DNA from: Limnomonas spitsbergensis | Taxonomy: Eukaryota; Chlorophyta; Chlorophyceae; Chlamydomonadales | DNA length: 64,000 nt | Direction of reading: 5' to 3' | Assembly (NCBI GenBank): GCA_037349105.1 | Contig: JAYJMM010000118.1 | Coordinates: 744,001-808,000, forward strand | In this document: positions 46,401 through 61,400 of the stretch, piece by piece | Layout of the letters: each line of letters starts with the position of its first letter | How positions within the stretch are numbered: position 1 is the stretch's first letter | Program-made: the position numbers and the translations under genes | The notes under the pieces: generated by a model | Told to the model about the DNA's origin: nothing | The model's database searches: none | Seen by the model: the letters and a program-made list of their open reading frames with translations, nothing else

Positions 46401-49400
46401 CAAGCAGCAGGGCTTGCTGCGCCAGGCCCCATCACATGCACTGGGCTGGCAGGTGTCCTACCCTTGACCAGCCTACAGTAGGTGGCCCAAGCAGCAGGGC
46501 TTGCTGCGCCAGGCCCCATCACATGCACTGGGCTGGCAGGTGTCCTACCCTTGACCAGCCTACAGTAGGTGGCCCAAGCAGCAGGGCTTGCTGCGCCAGG
46601 CCCCATCACATGCACTGGGCTGGCAGGTATCTACCCTTGACCAGCCTACAGTAGGTGGCCCAAGCAGCAGGGCTTGCTGCGCCAGGCCCCATCACATGCA
46701 CTGGGCTGGCAGGTATCTACCCTTGACCAGCCTACAGTAGGTGGCCCAAGCAGCAGGGCTTGCTGCGCCAGGCCCCATCACATGCACTGGGCTGGCAGGT
46801 ATCTACCCTTGACCAGCCTACAGTAGGTGGTCCAAGCAGCAGGGCTTGCTGCGCCAGGCCCCATCACATGCACTGGGCTGGCAGGTATCTACCCTTGACC
46901 AGCCTACAGTAGGTGGCCCAAGCAGCAGGGCTTGCTGCGCCGGGCCCCATCACATGCACTGGGCTGGCAGGTATCTACCCTTGACCAGCCTACAGTAGGT
47001 GGCCCAAGCAGCAGGGCTTGTTGCGCCAGGCCCCATCACATGCACTGGGCTGGCAGGTGTCCTACCCTTGACCAGCCTACAGTAGGTGGCCCAAGCAGCA
47101 GGGCTTGCTGCACCAGGCCCCATCACATGCACTGGGCTGGCAGGTATCTACCCTTGACCGGCCTACAGTAGGTGGCCCAAGCAGCAGGGCTTGCTGCGCC
47201 GGGCCCCATCACATGCACTGGGCTGGCAGGTGTCCTACCCTTGACCAGCCTACAGTAGGTGACCCAAGCAGCAGGGCTTGTTGCGCCAGGCCCCATCACA
47301 TGCACTGGGCTGGCAGGTGTCCTACCCTTGACCAGCCTACAGTAGGTGGCCCACGCAGCAGGGCTTGCTGCGCCAGGCCCCATCACATGCACTGGGCTGG
47401 CAGGTATCTACCCTTGACCAGCCTACAGTAGGTGACCCAAGCAGCAGGGCTTGCTGCGCCAGGCCCCATCACATGCACTGGGCTGGCAGGTATCTACCCT
47501 TGACCAGCCTACAGTAGGTGACCCAAGCAGCAGGGCTTGCTGCGCCAGGCCCCATCACATGCACTGGGCTGGCAGGTATCTACCCTTGACCAGCCTACAG
47601 TAGGTGACCCAAGCAGCAGGGCTTGCTGCGCCAGGCCCCATCACATGCATTGGGCTGGCAGGTATCTACCCTTGACCAGCCTACAGTAGGTGGCCCAAGC
47701 AGCAGGGCTTGCTGCGCCAGGCCCCATCACATGCACTGGGCTGGCAGGTGTCCTACCCTTGACCAGCCTACAGTAGGTGGCCCAAGCAGCAGGGCTTGCT
47801 GCGCCAGGCCCCATCACATGCACTGGGCTGGCAGGTGTCCTACCCTTGACCAGCCTACAGTAGGTGGCCCAAGCAGCAGGGCTTGCTGCGCCAGGCCCCA
47901 TCACATGCACTGGGCTGGCAGGTATCTACCCTTGACCAGCCTACAGTAGGTGGCCCAAGCAGCAGGGCTTGCTGCGCCAGGCCCCATCACATGCACTGGG
48001 CTGGTAGTGTCCTACCCTTGACCAGCCTACAGTAGGTGACCCAAGCAGCAGGGCTTGTTGCGCCAGGCCCCATCACATGCACTGGGCTGGCAGGTATCTA
48101 CCCTTGACCAGCCTACAGTAGGTGACCCAAGCAGCAGGGCTTGTTGCGCCAGGCCCCATCACATGCACTGGGCTGGCAGGTATCTACCCTTGACCAGCCT
48201 ACAGTAAGTGGCCCAAGCAGCAGGGCTTGTTGCGCCAGGCCCCATCACATGCACTGGGCTGGCAGGTGTCCTACCCTTGACCAGCCTACAGTAGGTGGCC
48301 CAAGCAGCAGGGCTTGCTGCACCAGGCCCCATCACATGCACTGGGCTGGCAGGTATCTACCCTTGACCGGCCTACAGTAGGTGGCCCAAGCAGCAGGGCT
48401 TGCTGCGCCGGGCCCCATCACATGCACTGGGCTGGCAGGTATCTACCCTTGACCAGCCTACAGTAGGTGACCCAAGCAGCAGGGCTTGTTGCGCCAGGCC
48501 CCATCACATGCACTGGGCTGGCAGGTGTCCTACCCTTGACCAGCCTACAGTAGGTGGCCCACGCAGCAGGGCTTGCTGCGCCAGGCCCCATCACATGCAC
48601 TGGGCTGGCAGGTGTCCTACCCTTGACCAGCCTACAGTAGGTGGCCCAAGCAGCAGGGCTTGCTGCGCCAGGCCCCATCACATGCACTGGGCTGGCAGGT
48701 GTCATACCCTTGACCAGCCTACATTAGGTGGCCCAAGCAGCAGGGCTTGCTGCGCCAGGCCCCATCACATGCACTGGGCTGGCAGGTATCTACCCTTGAC
48801 CAGCCTACAGTAGGTGGCCCAAGCAGCAGGGCTTGCTGCGCCAGGCCCCATCACATGCACTAGGCTGGCAGGTATCTACCCTTGACCAGCCTACAGTAGG
48901 TGGCCCAAGCAGCAGGGCTTGCTGCGCCAGGCCCCATCACATGCACTGGGCTGGCAGGTATCTACCCTTGACCAGCCTACAGTAGGTGGCCCAAGCAGCA
49001 GGGCTTGCTGCGCCAGGCCCCATCACATGCACTGGGCTGGTAGTGTCCTACCCTTGACCAGCCTACAGTAGGTGACCCAAGCAGCAGGGCTTGCTGCACC
49101 AGGCCCCATCACATGCACTGGGCTGGCAGGTATCTACCCTTGACCAGCCTACAGTAGGTGGCCCAAGCAGCAGGGCTTGCTGCGCCAGGCCCCATCACAT
49201 GCACTGGGCTGGCAGGTGTCTACCCTTGACCAGCCTACAGTAGGTGGCCCAAGCAGCAGGGCTTGCTGCGCCAGGCCCCATCACATGCACTGGGCTGGCA
49301 GGTATCTACCCTTGACCAGCCTACAGTAGGTGGCCCAAGCAGCAGGGCTTGCTGCGCCAGGCCCCATCACATGCACTGGGCTGGTAGTGTCCTACCCTTG

Positions 49401-52400
49401 ACCAGCCTACAGTATAGGTGGCCCAAGCAGCAGGGCTTGCTGCGCCAGGCCCCATCACATGCACTGGGCTGGCAGGTATCTACCCTTGACCAGCCTACAG
49501 TAGGTGGCCCAAGCAGCAGGGCTTGCTGCGCCGGGCCCCATCACATGCACTGGGCTGGTAGTGTCCTACCCTTGACCAGCCTACAGTAGGTGACCCAAGC
49601 AGCAGGGCTTGCTGCACCAGGCCCCATCACATGCACTGGGCTGGCAGGTATCTACCCTTGACCAGCCTACAGTAGGTGGCCCAAGCAGCAGGGCTTGCTG
49701 CGCCAGGCCCCATCACATGCACTGGGCTGGCAGGTGTCTACCCTTGACCAGCCTACAGTAGGTGGCCCAAGCAGCAGGGCTTGCTGCGCCAGGCCCCATC
49801 ACATGCACTGGGCTGGCAGGTATCTACCCTTGACCAGCCTACAGTAGGTGGCCCAAGCAGCAGGGCTTGCTGCGCCAGGCCCCATCACATGCACTGGGCT
49901 GGTAGTGTCCTACCCTTGACCAGCCTACAGTATAGGTGGCCCAAGCAGCAGGGCTTGCTGCGCCAGGCCCCATCACATGCACTGGGCTGGCAGGTATCTA
50001 CCCTTGACCAGCCTACAGTAGGTGGCCCAAACAGCAGGTCTTGCTGCGCCAGGCCCCATCACATGCACTGGGCTGGCAGGTGTCCTACCCTTGACCAGCC
50101 TACAGTAGGTGACCCAAGCAGCAGGGCTTGCTGCGCCAGGCCCCATCACATGCACTGGGCTGGCAGGTATCTACCCTTGACCAGCCGACATTAGGTGGCC
50201 CAAGCAGCAGGGCTTGCTGCGCCAGGCCCCATCACATGCACTGGGCTGGTAGTGTCCTACCCTTGACCAGCCTACAGTATAGGTGGCCCAAGCAGCAGGG
50301 CTTGCTGCGCCAGGCCCCATCACATGCACTGGGCTGGCAGGTATCTACCCTTGACCAGCCTACAGTAGGTGGCCCAAGCAGCAGGGCTTGCTGCGCCGGG
50401 CCCCATCACATGCACTGGGCTGGTAGTGTCCTACCCTTGACCAGCCTACAGTAGGTGACCCAAGCAGCAGGGCTTGCTGCACCAGGCCCCATCACATGCA
50501 CTGGGCTGGCAGGTATCTACCCTTGACCAGCCTACAGTAGGTGGCCCAAGCAGCAGGGCTTGCTGCGCCAGGCCCCATCACATGCACTGGGCTGGCAGGT
50601 GTCTACCCTTGACCAGCCTACAGTAGGTGGCCCAAGCAGCAGGGCTTGCTGCGCCAGGCCCCATCACATGCACTGGGCTGGCAGGTATCTACCCTTGACC
50701 AGCCTACAGTAGGTGGCCCAAGCAGCAGGGCTTGCTGCGCCAGGCCCCATCACATGCACTGGGCTGGTAGTGTCCTACCCTTGACCAGCCTACAGTATAG
50801 GTGGCCCAAGCAGCAGGGCTTGCTGCGCCAGGCCCCATCACATGCACTGGGCTGGCAGGTATCTACCCTTGACCAGCCTACAGTAGGTGGCCCAAACAGC
50901 AGGTCTTGCTGCGCCAGGCCCCATCACATGCACTGGGCTGGCAGGTGTCCTACCCTTGACCAGCCTACAGTAGGTGACCCAAGCAGCAGGGCTTGCTGCG
51001 CCAGGCCCCATCACATGCACTGGGCTGGCAGGTATCTACCCTTGACCAGCCGACATTAGGTGGCCCAAGCAGCAGGGCTTGCTGCGCCAGGCCCCATCAC
51101 ATGCACTGGGCTGGTAGTGTCCTACCCTTGACCAGCCTACAGTAGGTGGCCCAAGCAGCAGGGCTTGCTGCGCCAGGCCCCATCACATGCACTGGGCTGG
51201 CAGGTATCTACCCTTGACCAGCCTACAGTAGGTGGTCCAAGCAGCAGGGCTTGCTGCGCCAGGCCCCATCACATGCACTGGGCTGGCAGATATCTACCCT
51301 TGACCAGCCTACAGTAGGTGGCCCAAGCAGCAGGGCTTGCTGCGCCGGGCCCCATCACATGCACTGGGCTGGCAGGTATCTACCCTTGACCAGCCTACAG
51401 TAGGTGGCCCAAGCAGCAGGGCTTGTTGCGCCAGGCCCCATCACATGCACTGGGCTGGCAGGTGTCCTACCCTTGACCAGCCTACAGTAGGTGGCCCAAG
51501 CAGCAGGGCTTGCTGCACCAGGCCCCATCACATGCACTGGGCTGGCAGGTATCTACCCTTGACCGGCCTACAGTAGGTGGCCCAAGCAGCAGGGCTTGCT
51601 GCGCCGGGCCCCATCACATGCACTGGGCTGGCAGGTGTCCTACCCTTGACCAGCCTACAGTAGGTGACCCAAGCAGCAGGGCTTGTTGCGCCAGGCCCCA
51701 TCACATGCACTGGGCTGGCAGGTGTCCTACCCTTGACCAGCCTACAGTAGGTGGCCCACGCAGCAGGGCTTGCTGCGCCAGGCCCCATCACATGCACTGG
51801 GCTGGCAGGTGTCCTACCCTTGACCAGCCTACAGTAGGTGGCCCAAGCAGCAGGGCTTGCTGCGCCAGGCCCCATCACATGCACTGGGCTGGCAGGTGTC
51901 ATACCCTTGACCAGCCTACAGTAGGTGGCCCAAGCAGCAGGGCTTGCTGCGCCAGGCCCCATCACATGCACTGGGCTGGCAGGTATCTACCCTTGACCAG
52001 CCTACAGTAGGTGGTCCAAGCAGCAGGGCTTGCTGCGCCGGGCCCCATCACATGCACTGGGCTGGCAGGTATCTACCCTTGACCAGCCTACAGTAGGTGG
52101 CCCAAGCAGCAGGGCTTGCTGCGCCAGGCCCCATCACATGCACTGGGCTGGCAGGTGTCCTACCCTTGACCAGCCTACAGTAGGTGACCCAAGCAGCAGG
52201 GCTTGTTGCGCCAGGCCCCATCACATGCACTGGGCTGGCAGGTGTCCTACCCTTGACCAGCCTACAGTAGGTGGCCCATGCAGCAGGGCTTGCTGCGCCA
52301 GGCCCCATCACATGCACTGGGCTGGCAGGTGTCCTACCCTTGACCAGCCTACAGTAGGTGGCCCAAGCAGCAGGGCTTGCTGCGCCAGGCCCCATCACAT

Positions 52401-55400
52401 GCACTGGGCTGGCAGGTGTCCTACCCTTGACCAGCCTACAGTAGGTGGCCCAAGCAGCAGGGCTTGCTGCGCCAGGCCCCATCACATGCACTGGGCTGGC
52501 AGGTATCTACCCTTGACCAGCCTACAGTAGGTGGTCCAAGCAGCAGGGCTTGCTGCGCCGGGCCCCATCACATGCACTGGGCTGGCAGGTATCTACCCTT
52601 GACCAGCCTACAGTAGGTGGCCCAAGCAGCAGGGCTTGCTGCGCCAGGCCCCATCACATGCACTGGGCTGGCAGGTATCTACCCTTGACCAGCCTACAGT
52701 AGGTGGCCCAAGCAGCAGGGCTTGCTGCACCAGGCCCCATCACATGCACTGGGCTGGCAGGTATCTTCCCTTGACCAGCCTACAGTAGGTGACCCAAGCA
52801 GCAGGGCTTGCTGCACCAGGCCCCATCACATGCACTGGGCTGGCAGGTGTCTACCCTTGACCAGCCTACAGTAGGTGGCCCAAGCAGCAGGGCTTGCTGC
52901 GCCAGGCCCCATCACATGCACTGGGCTGGCAGGTATCTACCCTTGACCAGCCTACAGTAGGTGGCACAAACAGCAGGTCTTGCTGCGCCAGGCCCCATCA
53001 CATGCACTGGGCTGGCAGGTGTCCTACCCTTGACCAGCCTACAGTAGGTGACCCAAGCAGCAGGGCTTGCTGCGCCAGGCCCCATCACATGCACTGGGCT
53101 GGCAGGTATCTACCCTTGACCAGCCGACATTAGGTGGCCCAAGCAGCAGGGCTTGCTGCGCCAGGCCCCATCACATGCACTGGGCTGGCAGGTATCTACC
53201 CTTGACCAGCCTACAGTAGGTGGCCCAAGCAGCAGGGCTTGCTGCGCCAGGCCCCATCACATGCACTGGGCTGGCAGGTATCTACCCTTGACCAGCCTAC
53301 AGTAGGTGGCCCAAGCAGCAGGGCTTGCTGCGCCAGGCCCCATCACATGCACTGGGCTGGCAGGTATCTACCCTTGACCAGCCTACAGTAGGTGGCCCAA
53401 GCAGCAGGGCTTGCTGCGCCAGGCCCCATCACATGCACTGGGCTGGTAGTGTCCTACCCTTGACCAGCCTACAGTAGGTGACCCAAGCAGCAGGGCTTGC
53501 TGCACCAGGCCCCATCACATGCACTGGGCTGGCAGGTATCTACCCTTGACCAGCCTACAGTAGGTGGCCCAAGCAGCAGGGCTTGCTGCGCCAGGCCCCA
53601 TCACATGCACTGGGCTGGCAGGTGTCTACCCTTGACCAGCCTACAGTAGGTGGCCCAAGCAGCAGGGCTTGCTGCGCCAGGCCCCATCACATGCACTGGG
53701 CTGGCAGGTATCTACCCTTGACCAGCCTACAGTAGGTGGCCCAAGCAGCAGGGCTTGCTGCGCCAGGCCCCATCACATGCACTGGGCTGGTAGTGTCCTA
53801 CCCTTGACCAGCCTACAGTATAGGTGGCCCAAGCAGCAGGGCTTGCTGCGCCAGGCCCCATCACATGCACTGGGCTGGCAGGTATCTACCCTTGACCAGC
53901 CTACAGTAGGTGGCCCAAGCAGCAGGGCTTGCTGCGCCGGGCCCCATCACATGCACTGGGCTGGTAGTGTCCTACCCTTGACCAGCCTACAGTAGGTGAC
54001 CCAAGCAGCAGGGCTTGCTGCACCAGGCCCCATCACATGCACTGGGCTGGCAGGTATCTACCCTTGACCAGCCTACAGTAGGTGGCCCAAGCAGCAGGGC
54101 TTGCTGCGCCAGGCCCCATCACATGCACTGGGCTGGCAGGTGTCTACCCTTGACCAGCCTACAGTAGGTGGCCCAAGCAGCAGGGCTTGCTGCGCCAGGC
54201 CCCATCACATGCACTGGGCTGGCAGGTATCTACCCTTGACCAGCCTACAGTAGGTGGCCCAAGCAGCAGGGCTTGCTGCGCCAGGCCCCATCACATGCAC
54301 TGGGCTGGTAGTGTCCTACCCTTGACCAGCCTACAGTATAGGTGGCCCAAGCAGCAGGGCTTGCTGCGCCAGGCCCCATCACATGCACTGGGCTGGCAGG
54401 TATCTACCCTTGACCAGCCTACAGTAGGTGGCCCAAACAGCAGGTCTTGCTGCGCCAGGCCCCATCACATGCACTGGGCTGGCAGGTATCTACCCTTGAC
54501 CAGCCTACAGTAGGTGGCCCAAGCAGCAGGGCTTGCTGCGCCAGGCCCCATCACATGCACTGGGCTGGCAGGTATCTACCCTTGACCAGCCGACATTAGG
54601 TGGCCCAAGCAGCAGGGCTTGCTGCGCCAGGCCCCATCACATGCACTGGGCTGGTAGTGTCCTACCCTTGACCAGCCTACAGTATAGGTGGCCCAAGCAG
54701 CAGGGCTTGCTGCGCCAGGCCCCATCACATGCACTGGGCTGGCAGGTATCTACCCTTGACCAGCCTACAGTAGGTGGCCCAAGCAGCAGGGCTTGCTGCG
54801 CCGGGCCCCATCACATGCACTGGGCTGGTAGTGTCCTACCCTTGACCAGCCTACAGTAGGTGACCCAAGCAGCAGGGCTTGCTGCACCAGGCCCCATCAC
54901 ATGCACTGGGCTGGCAGGTATCTACCCTTGACCAGCCTACAGTAGGTGGCCCAAGCAGCAGGGCTTGCTGCGCCAGGCCCCATCACATGCACTGGGCTGG
55001 CAGGTGTCTACCCTTGACCAGCCTACAGTAGGTGGCCCAAGCAGCAGGGCTTGCTGCGCCAGGCCCCATCACATGCACTGGGCTGGCAGGTATCTACCCT
55101 TGACCAGCCTACAGTAGGTGGCCCAAGCAGCAGGGCTTGCTGCGCCAGGCCCCATCACATGCACTGGGCTGGTAGTGTCCTACCCTTGACCAGCCTACAG
55201 TATAGGTGGCCCAAGCAGCAGGGCTTGCTGCGCCAGGCCCCATCACATGCACTGGGCTGGCAGGTATCTACCCTTGACCAGCCTACAGTAGGTGGCCCAA
55301 ACAGCAGGTCTTGCTGCGCCAGGCCCCATCACATGCACTGGGCTGGCAGGTGTCCTACCCTTGACCAGCCTACAGTAGGTGACCCAAGCAGCAGGGCTTG

Positions 55401-58400
55401 CTGCGCCAGGCCCCATCACATGCACTGGGCTGGCAGGTATCTACCCTTGACCAGCCGACATTAGGTGGCCCAAGCAGCAGGGCTTGCTGCGCCAGGCCCC
55501 ATCACATGCACTGGGCTGGTAGTGTCCTACCCTTGACCAGCCTACAGTAGGTGGCCCAAGCAGCAGGGCTTGCTGCGCCAGGCCCCATCACATGCACTGG
55601 GCTGGCAGGTATCTACCCTTGACCAGCCTACAGTAGGTGGTCCAAGCAGCAGGGCTTGCTGCGCCAGGCCCCATCACATGCACTGGGCTGGCAGGTATCT
55701 ACCCTTGACCAGCCTACAGTAGGTGGCCCAAGCAGCAGGGCTTGCTGCGCCGGGCCCCATCACATGCACTGGGCTGGCAGGTATCTACCCTTGACCAGCC
55801 TACAGTAGGTGGCCCAAGCAGCAGGGCTTGTTGCGCCAGGCCCCATCACATGCACTGGGCTGGCAGGTGTCCTACCCTTGACCAGCCTACAGTAGGTGGC
55901 CCAAGCAGCAGGGCTTGCTGCACCAGGCCCCATCACATGCACTGGGCTGGCAGGTATCTACCCTTGACCGGCCTACAGTAGGTGGCCCAAGCAGCAGGGC
56001 TTGCTGCGCCGGGCCCCATCACATGCACTGGGCTGGCAGGTGTCCTACCCTTGACCAGCCTACAGTAGGTGACCCAAGCAGCAGGGCTTGTTGCGCCAGG
56101 CCCCATCACATGCACTGGGCTGGCAGGTGTCCTACCCTTGACCAGCCTACAGTAGGTGGCCCACGCAGCAGGGCTTGCTGCGCCAGGCCCCATCACATGC
56201 ACTGGGCTGGCAGGTGTCCTACCCTTGACCAGCCTACAGTAGGTGGCCCAAGCAGCAGGGCTTGCTGCGCCAGGCCCCATCACATGCACTGGGCTGGCAG
56301 GTGTCATACCCTTGACCAGCCTACAGTAGGTGGCCCAAGCAGCAGGGCTTGCTGCGCCAGGCCCCATCACATGCACTGGGCTGGCAGGTATCTACCCTTG
56401 ACCAGCCTACAGTAGGTGGTCCAAGCAGCAGGGCTTGCTGCGCCGGGCCCCATCACATGCACTGGGCTGGCAGGTATCTACCCTTGACCAGCCTACAGTA
56501 GGTGGCCCAAGCAGCAGGGCTTGCTGCGCCAGGCCCCATCACATGCACTGGGCTGGCAGGTATCTACCCTTGACCAGCCTACAGTAGGTGGCCCAAGCAG
56601 CAGGGCTTGCTGCGCCGGGCCCCATCACATGCACTGGGCTGGCAGGTGTCCTACCCTTGACCAGCCTACAGTAGGTGACCCAAGCAGCAGGGCTTGTTGC
56701 GCCAGGCCCCATCACATGCACTGGGCTGGCAGGTGTCCTACCCTTGACCAGCCTACAGTAGGTGGCCCACGCAGCAGGGCTTGCTGCGCCAGGCCCCATC
56801 ACATGCACTGGGCTGGCAGGTGTCCTACCCTTGACCAGCCTACAGTAGGTGGCCCAAGCAGCAGGGCTTGCTGCGCCAGGCCCCATCACATGCACTGGGC
56901 TGGCAGGTGTCCTACCCTTGACCAGCCTACAGTAGGTGGCCCAAGCAGCAGGGCTTGCTGCGCCAGGCCCCATCACATGCACTGGGCTGGCAGGTATCTA
57001 CCCTTGACCAGCCTACAGTAGGTGGTCCAAGCAGCAGGGCTTGCTGCGCCGGGCCCCATCACATGCACTGGGCTGGCAGGTATCTACCCTTGACCAGCCT
57101 ACAGTATAGGTGGCCCAAGCAGCAGGGCTTGCTGCGCCAGGCCCCATCACATGCACTGGGCTGGCAGGTATCTACCCTTGACCAGCCTACAGTAGGTGGC
57201 CCAAGCAGCAGGGCTTGCTGCACCAGGCCCCATCACATGCACTGGGCTGGCAGGTATCTTCCCTTGACCAGCCTACAGTAGGTGACCCAAGCAGCAGGGC
57301 TTGCTGCACCAGGCCCCATCACATGCACTGGGCTGGCAGGTGTCTACCCTTGACCAGCCTACAGTAGGTGGCCCAAGCAGCAGGGCTTGCTGCGCCAGGC
57401 CCCATCACATGCACTGGGCTGGCAGGTATCTACCCTTGACCAGCCTACAGTAGGTGGCACAAACAGCAGGTCTTGCTGCGCCAGGCCCCATCACATGCAC
57501 TGGGCTGGCAGGTGTCCTACCCTTGACCAGCCTACAGTAGGTGACCCAAGCAGCAGGGCTTGCTGCGCCAGGCCCCATCACATGCACTGGGCTGGCAGGT
57601 ATCTACCCTTGACCAGCCGACATTAGGTGGCCCAAGCAGCAGGGCTTGCTGCGCCAGGCCCCATCACATGCACTGGGCTGGTAGTGTCCTACCCTTGACC
57701 AGCCTACAGTAGGTGGCCCAAGCAGCAGGGCTTGCTGCGCCAGGCCCCATCACATGCACTGGGCTGGCAGGTATCTACCCTTGACCAGCCTACAGTAGGT
57801 GGTCCAAGCAGCAGGGCTTGCTGCGCCAGGCCCCATCACATGCACTGGGCTGGCAGGTATCTACCCTTGACCAGCCTACAGTAGGTGGCCCAAGCAGCAG
57901 GGCTTGCTGCGCCGGGCCCCATCACATGCACTGGGCTGGCAGGTATCTACCCTTGACCGGCCTACAGTAGGTGGTCCAAGCAGCAGGGCTTGCTGCGCCA
58001 GGCCCCATCACATGCACTGGGCTGGCAGGTATCTACCCTTGACCAGCCTACAGTAGGTGGCCCAAGCAGCAGGGCTTGCTGCGCCAGGCCCCATCACATG
58101 CACTGGGCTGGCAGGTATCTACCCTTGACCAGCCTACAGTAGGTGGCCCAAGCAGCAGGGCTTGCTGCGCCAGGCCCCATCACATGCACTGGGCTGGCAG
58201 GTATCTACCCTTGACCAGCCTACAGTAGGTGGCCCAAGCAGCAGGGCTTGCTGCGCCAGGCCCCATCACATGCACTGGGCTGGCAGGTATCTACCCTTGA
58301 CCAGCCTACAGTAGGTGGCCCAAGCAGCAGGGCTTGCTGCGCCAGGCCCCATCACATGCACTGGGCTGGCAGGTATCTACCCTTGACCAGCCTACAGTAG

Positions 58401-61400
58401 GTGGCCCAAGCAGCAGGGCTTGCTGCGCCAGGCCCCATCACATGCACTGGGCTGGTAGTGTCCTACCCTTGACCAGCCTACAGTAGGTGACCCAAGCAGC
58501 AGGGCTTGCTGCACCAGGCCCCATCACATGCACTGGGCTGGCAGGTATCTACCCTTGACCAGCCTACAGTAGGTGGCCCAAGCAGCAGGGCTTGCTGCGC
58601 CAGGCCCCATCACATGCACTGGGCTGGCAGGTGTCTACCCTTGACCAGCCTACAGTAGGTGGCCCAAGCAGCAGGGCTTGCTGCGCCAGGCCCCATCACA
58701 TGCACTGGGCTGGCAGGTATCTACCCTTGACCAGCCTACAGTAGGTGGCCCAAGCAGCAGGGCTTGCTGCGCCAGGCCCCATCACATGCACTGGGCTGGT
58801 AGTGTCCTACCCTTGACCAGCCTACAGTATAGGTGGCCCAAGCAGCAGGGCTTGCTGCGCCAGGCCCCATCACATGCACTGGGCTGGCAGGTATCTACCC
58901 TTGACCAGCCTACAGTAGGTGGCCCAAGCAGCAGGGCTTGCTGCGCCGGGCCCCATCACATGCACTGGGCTGGCAGGTATCTACCCTTGACCAGCCTACA
59001 GTAGGTGGCACAAACAGCAGGGCTTGTTGCGCCAGGCCCCATCACATGCACTGGGCTGGCAGGTGTCCTACCCTTGACCAGCCTACAGTAGGTGGCCCAA
59101 GCAGCAGGGCTTGCTGCACCAGGCCCCATCACATGCACTGGGCTGGCAGGTATCTACCCTTGACCGGCCTACAGTAGGTGGCCCAAGCAGCAGGGCTTGC
59201 TGCGCCGGGCCCCATCACATGCACTGGGCTGGCAGGTGTCCTACCCTTGACCAGCCTACAGTAGGTGACCCAAGCAGCAGGGCTTGTTGCGCCAGGCCCC
59301 ATCACATGCACTGGGCTGGCAGGTGTCCTACCCTTGACCAGCCTACAGTAGGTGGCCCACGCAGCAGGGCTTGCTGCGCCAGGCCCCATCACATGCACTG
59401 GGCTGGCAGGTGTCCTACCCTTGACCAGCCTACAGTAGGTGGCCCAAGCAGCAGGGCTTGCTGCGCCAGGCCCCATCACATGCACTGGGCTGGCAGGTAT
59501 CTACCCTTGACCAGCCTACAGTAGGTGGTCCAAGCAGCAGGGCTTGCTGCGCCAGGCCCCATCACATGCACTGGGCTGGCAGGTATCTACCCTTGACCAG
59601 CCTACAGTAGGTGGCCCAAGCAGCAGGGCTTGCTGCGCCGGGCCCCATCACATGCACTGGGCTGGCAGGTATCTACCCTTGACCAGCCTACAGTAGGTGA
59701 CCCAAGCAGCAGGGCTTGTTGCGCCAGGCCCCATCACATGCACTGGGCTGGCAGGTGTCCTACCCTTGACCAGCCTACAGTAGGTGGCCCACGCAGCAGG
59801 GCTTGCTGCGCCAGGCCCCATCACATGCACTGGGCTGGCAGGTGTCCTACCCTTGACCAGCCTACAGTAGGTGGCCCAAGCAGCAGGGCTTGCTGCGCCA
59901 GGCCCCATCACATGCACTGGGCTGGCAGGTGTCATACCCTTGACCAGCCTACAGTAGGTGGCCCAAGCAGCAGGGCTTGCTGCGCCAGGCCCCATCACAT
60001 GCACTGGGCTGGCAGGTATCTACCCTTGACCAGCCTACAGTAGGTGGTCCAAGCAGCAGGGCTTGCTGCGCCGGGCCCCATCACATGCACTGGGCTGGCA
60101 GGTATCTACCCTTGACCAGCCTACAGTAGGTGGCCCAAGCAGCAGGGCTTGCTGCGCCAGGCCCCATCACATGCACTGGGCTGGCAGGTATCTACCCTTG
60201 ACCAGCCTACAGTAGGTGGCCCAAGCAGCAGGGCTTGCTGCACCAGGCCCCATCACATGCACTGGGCTGGCAGGTATCTTCCCTTGACCAGCCTACAGTA
60301 GGTGACCCAAGCAGCAGGGCTTGCTGCACCAGGCCCCATCACATGCACTGGGCTGGCAGGTGTCTACCCTTGACCAGCCTACAGTAGGTGGCCCAAGCAG
60401 CAGGGCTTGCTGCGCCAGGCCCCATCACATGCACTGGGCTGGCAGGTATCTACCCTTGACCAGCCTACAGTAGGTGGCACAAACAGCAGGTCTTGCTGCG
60501 CCAGGCCCCATCACATGCACTGGGCTGGCAGGTGTCCTACCCTTGACCAGCCTACAGTAGGTGACCCAAGCAGCAGGGCTTGCTGCGCCAGGCCCCATCA
60601 CATGCACTGGGCTGGCAGGTATCTACCCTTGACCAGCCGACATTAGGTGGCCCAAGCAGCAGGGCTTGCTGCGCCAGGCCCCATCACATGCACTGGGCTG
60701 GTAGTGTCCTACCCTTGACCAGCCTACAGTAGGTGGCCCAAGCAGCAGGGCTTGCTGCGCCAGGCCCCATCACATGCACTGGGCTGGCAGGTATCTACCC
60801 TTGACCAGCCTACAGTAGGTGGCCCAAGCAGCAGGGCTTGCTGCGCCAGGCCCCATCACATGCACTGGGCTGGCAGGTATCTACCCTTGACCAGCCTACA
60901 GTAGGTGGCCCAAGCAGCAGGGCTTGCTGCGCCAGGCCCCATCACATGCACTGGGCTGGCAGGTATCTACCCTTGACCAGCCTACAGTAGGTGGCCCAAG
61001 CAGCAGGGCTTGCTGCGCCAGGCCCCATCACATGCACTGGGCTGGTAGTGTCCTACCCTTGACCAGCCTACAGTAGGTGACCCAAGCAGCAGGGCTTGCT
61101 GCACCAGGCCCCATCACATGCACTGGGCTGGCAGGTATCTACCCTTGACCAGCCTACAGTAGGTGGCCCAAGCAGCAGGGCTTGCTGCGCCAGGCCCCAT
61201 CACATGCACTGGGCTGGCAGGTGTCTACCCTTGACCAGCCTACAGTAGGTGGCCCAAGCAGCAGGGCTTGCTGCGCCAGGCCCCATCACATGCACTGGGC
61301 TGGCAGGTATCTACCCTTGACCAGCCTACAGTAGGTGGCCCAAGCAGCAGGGCTTGCTGCGCCAGGCCCCATCACATGCACTGGGCTGGTAGTGTCCTAC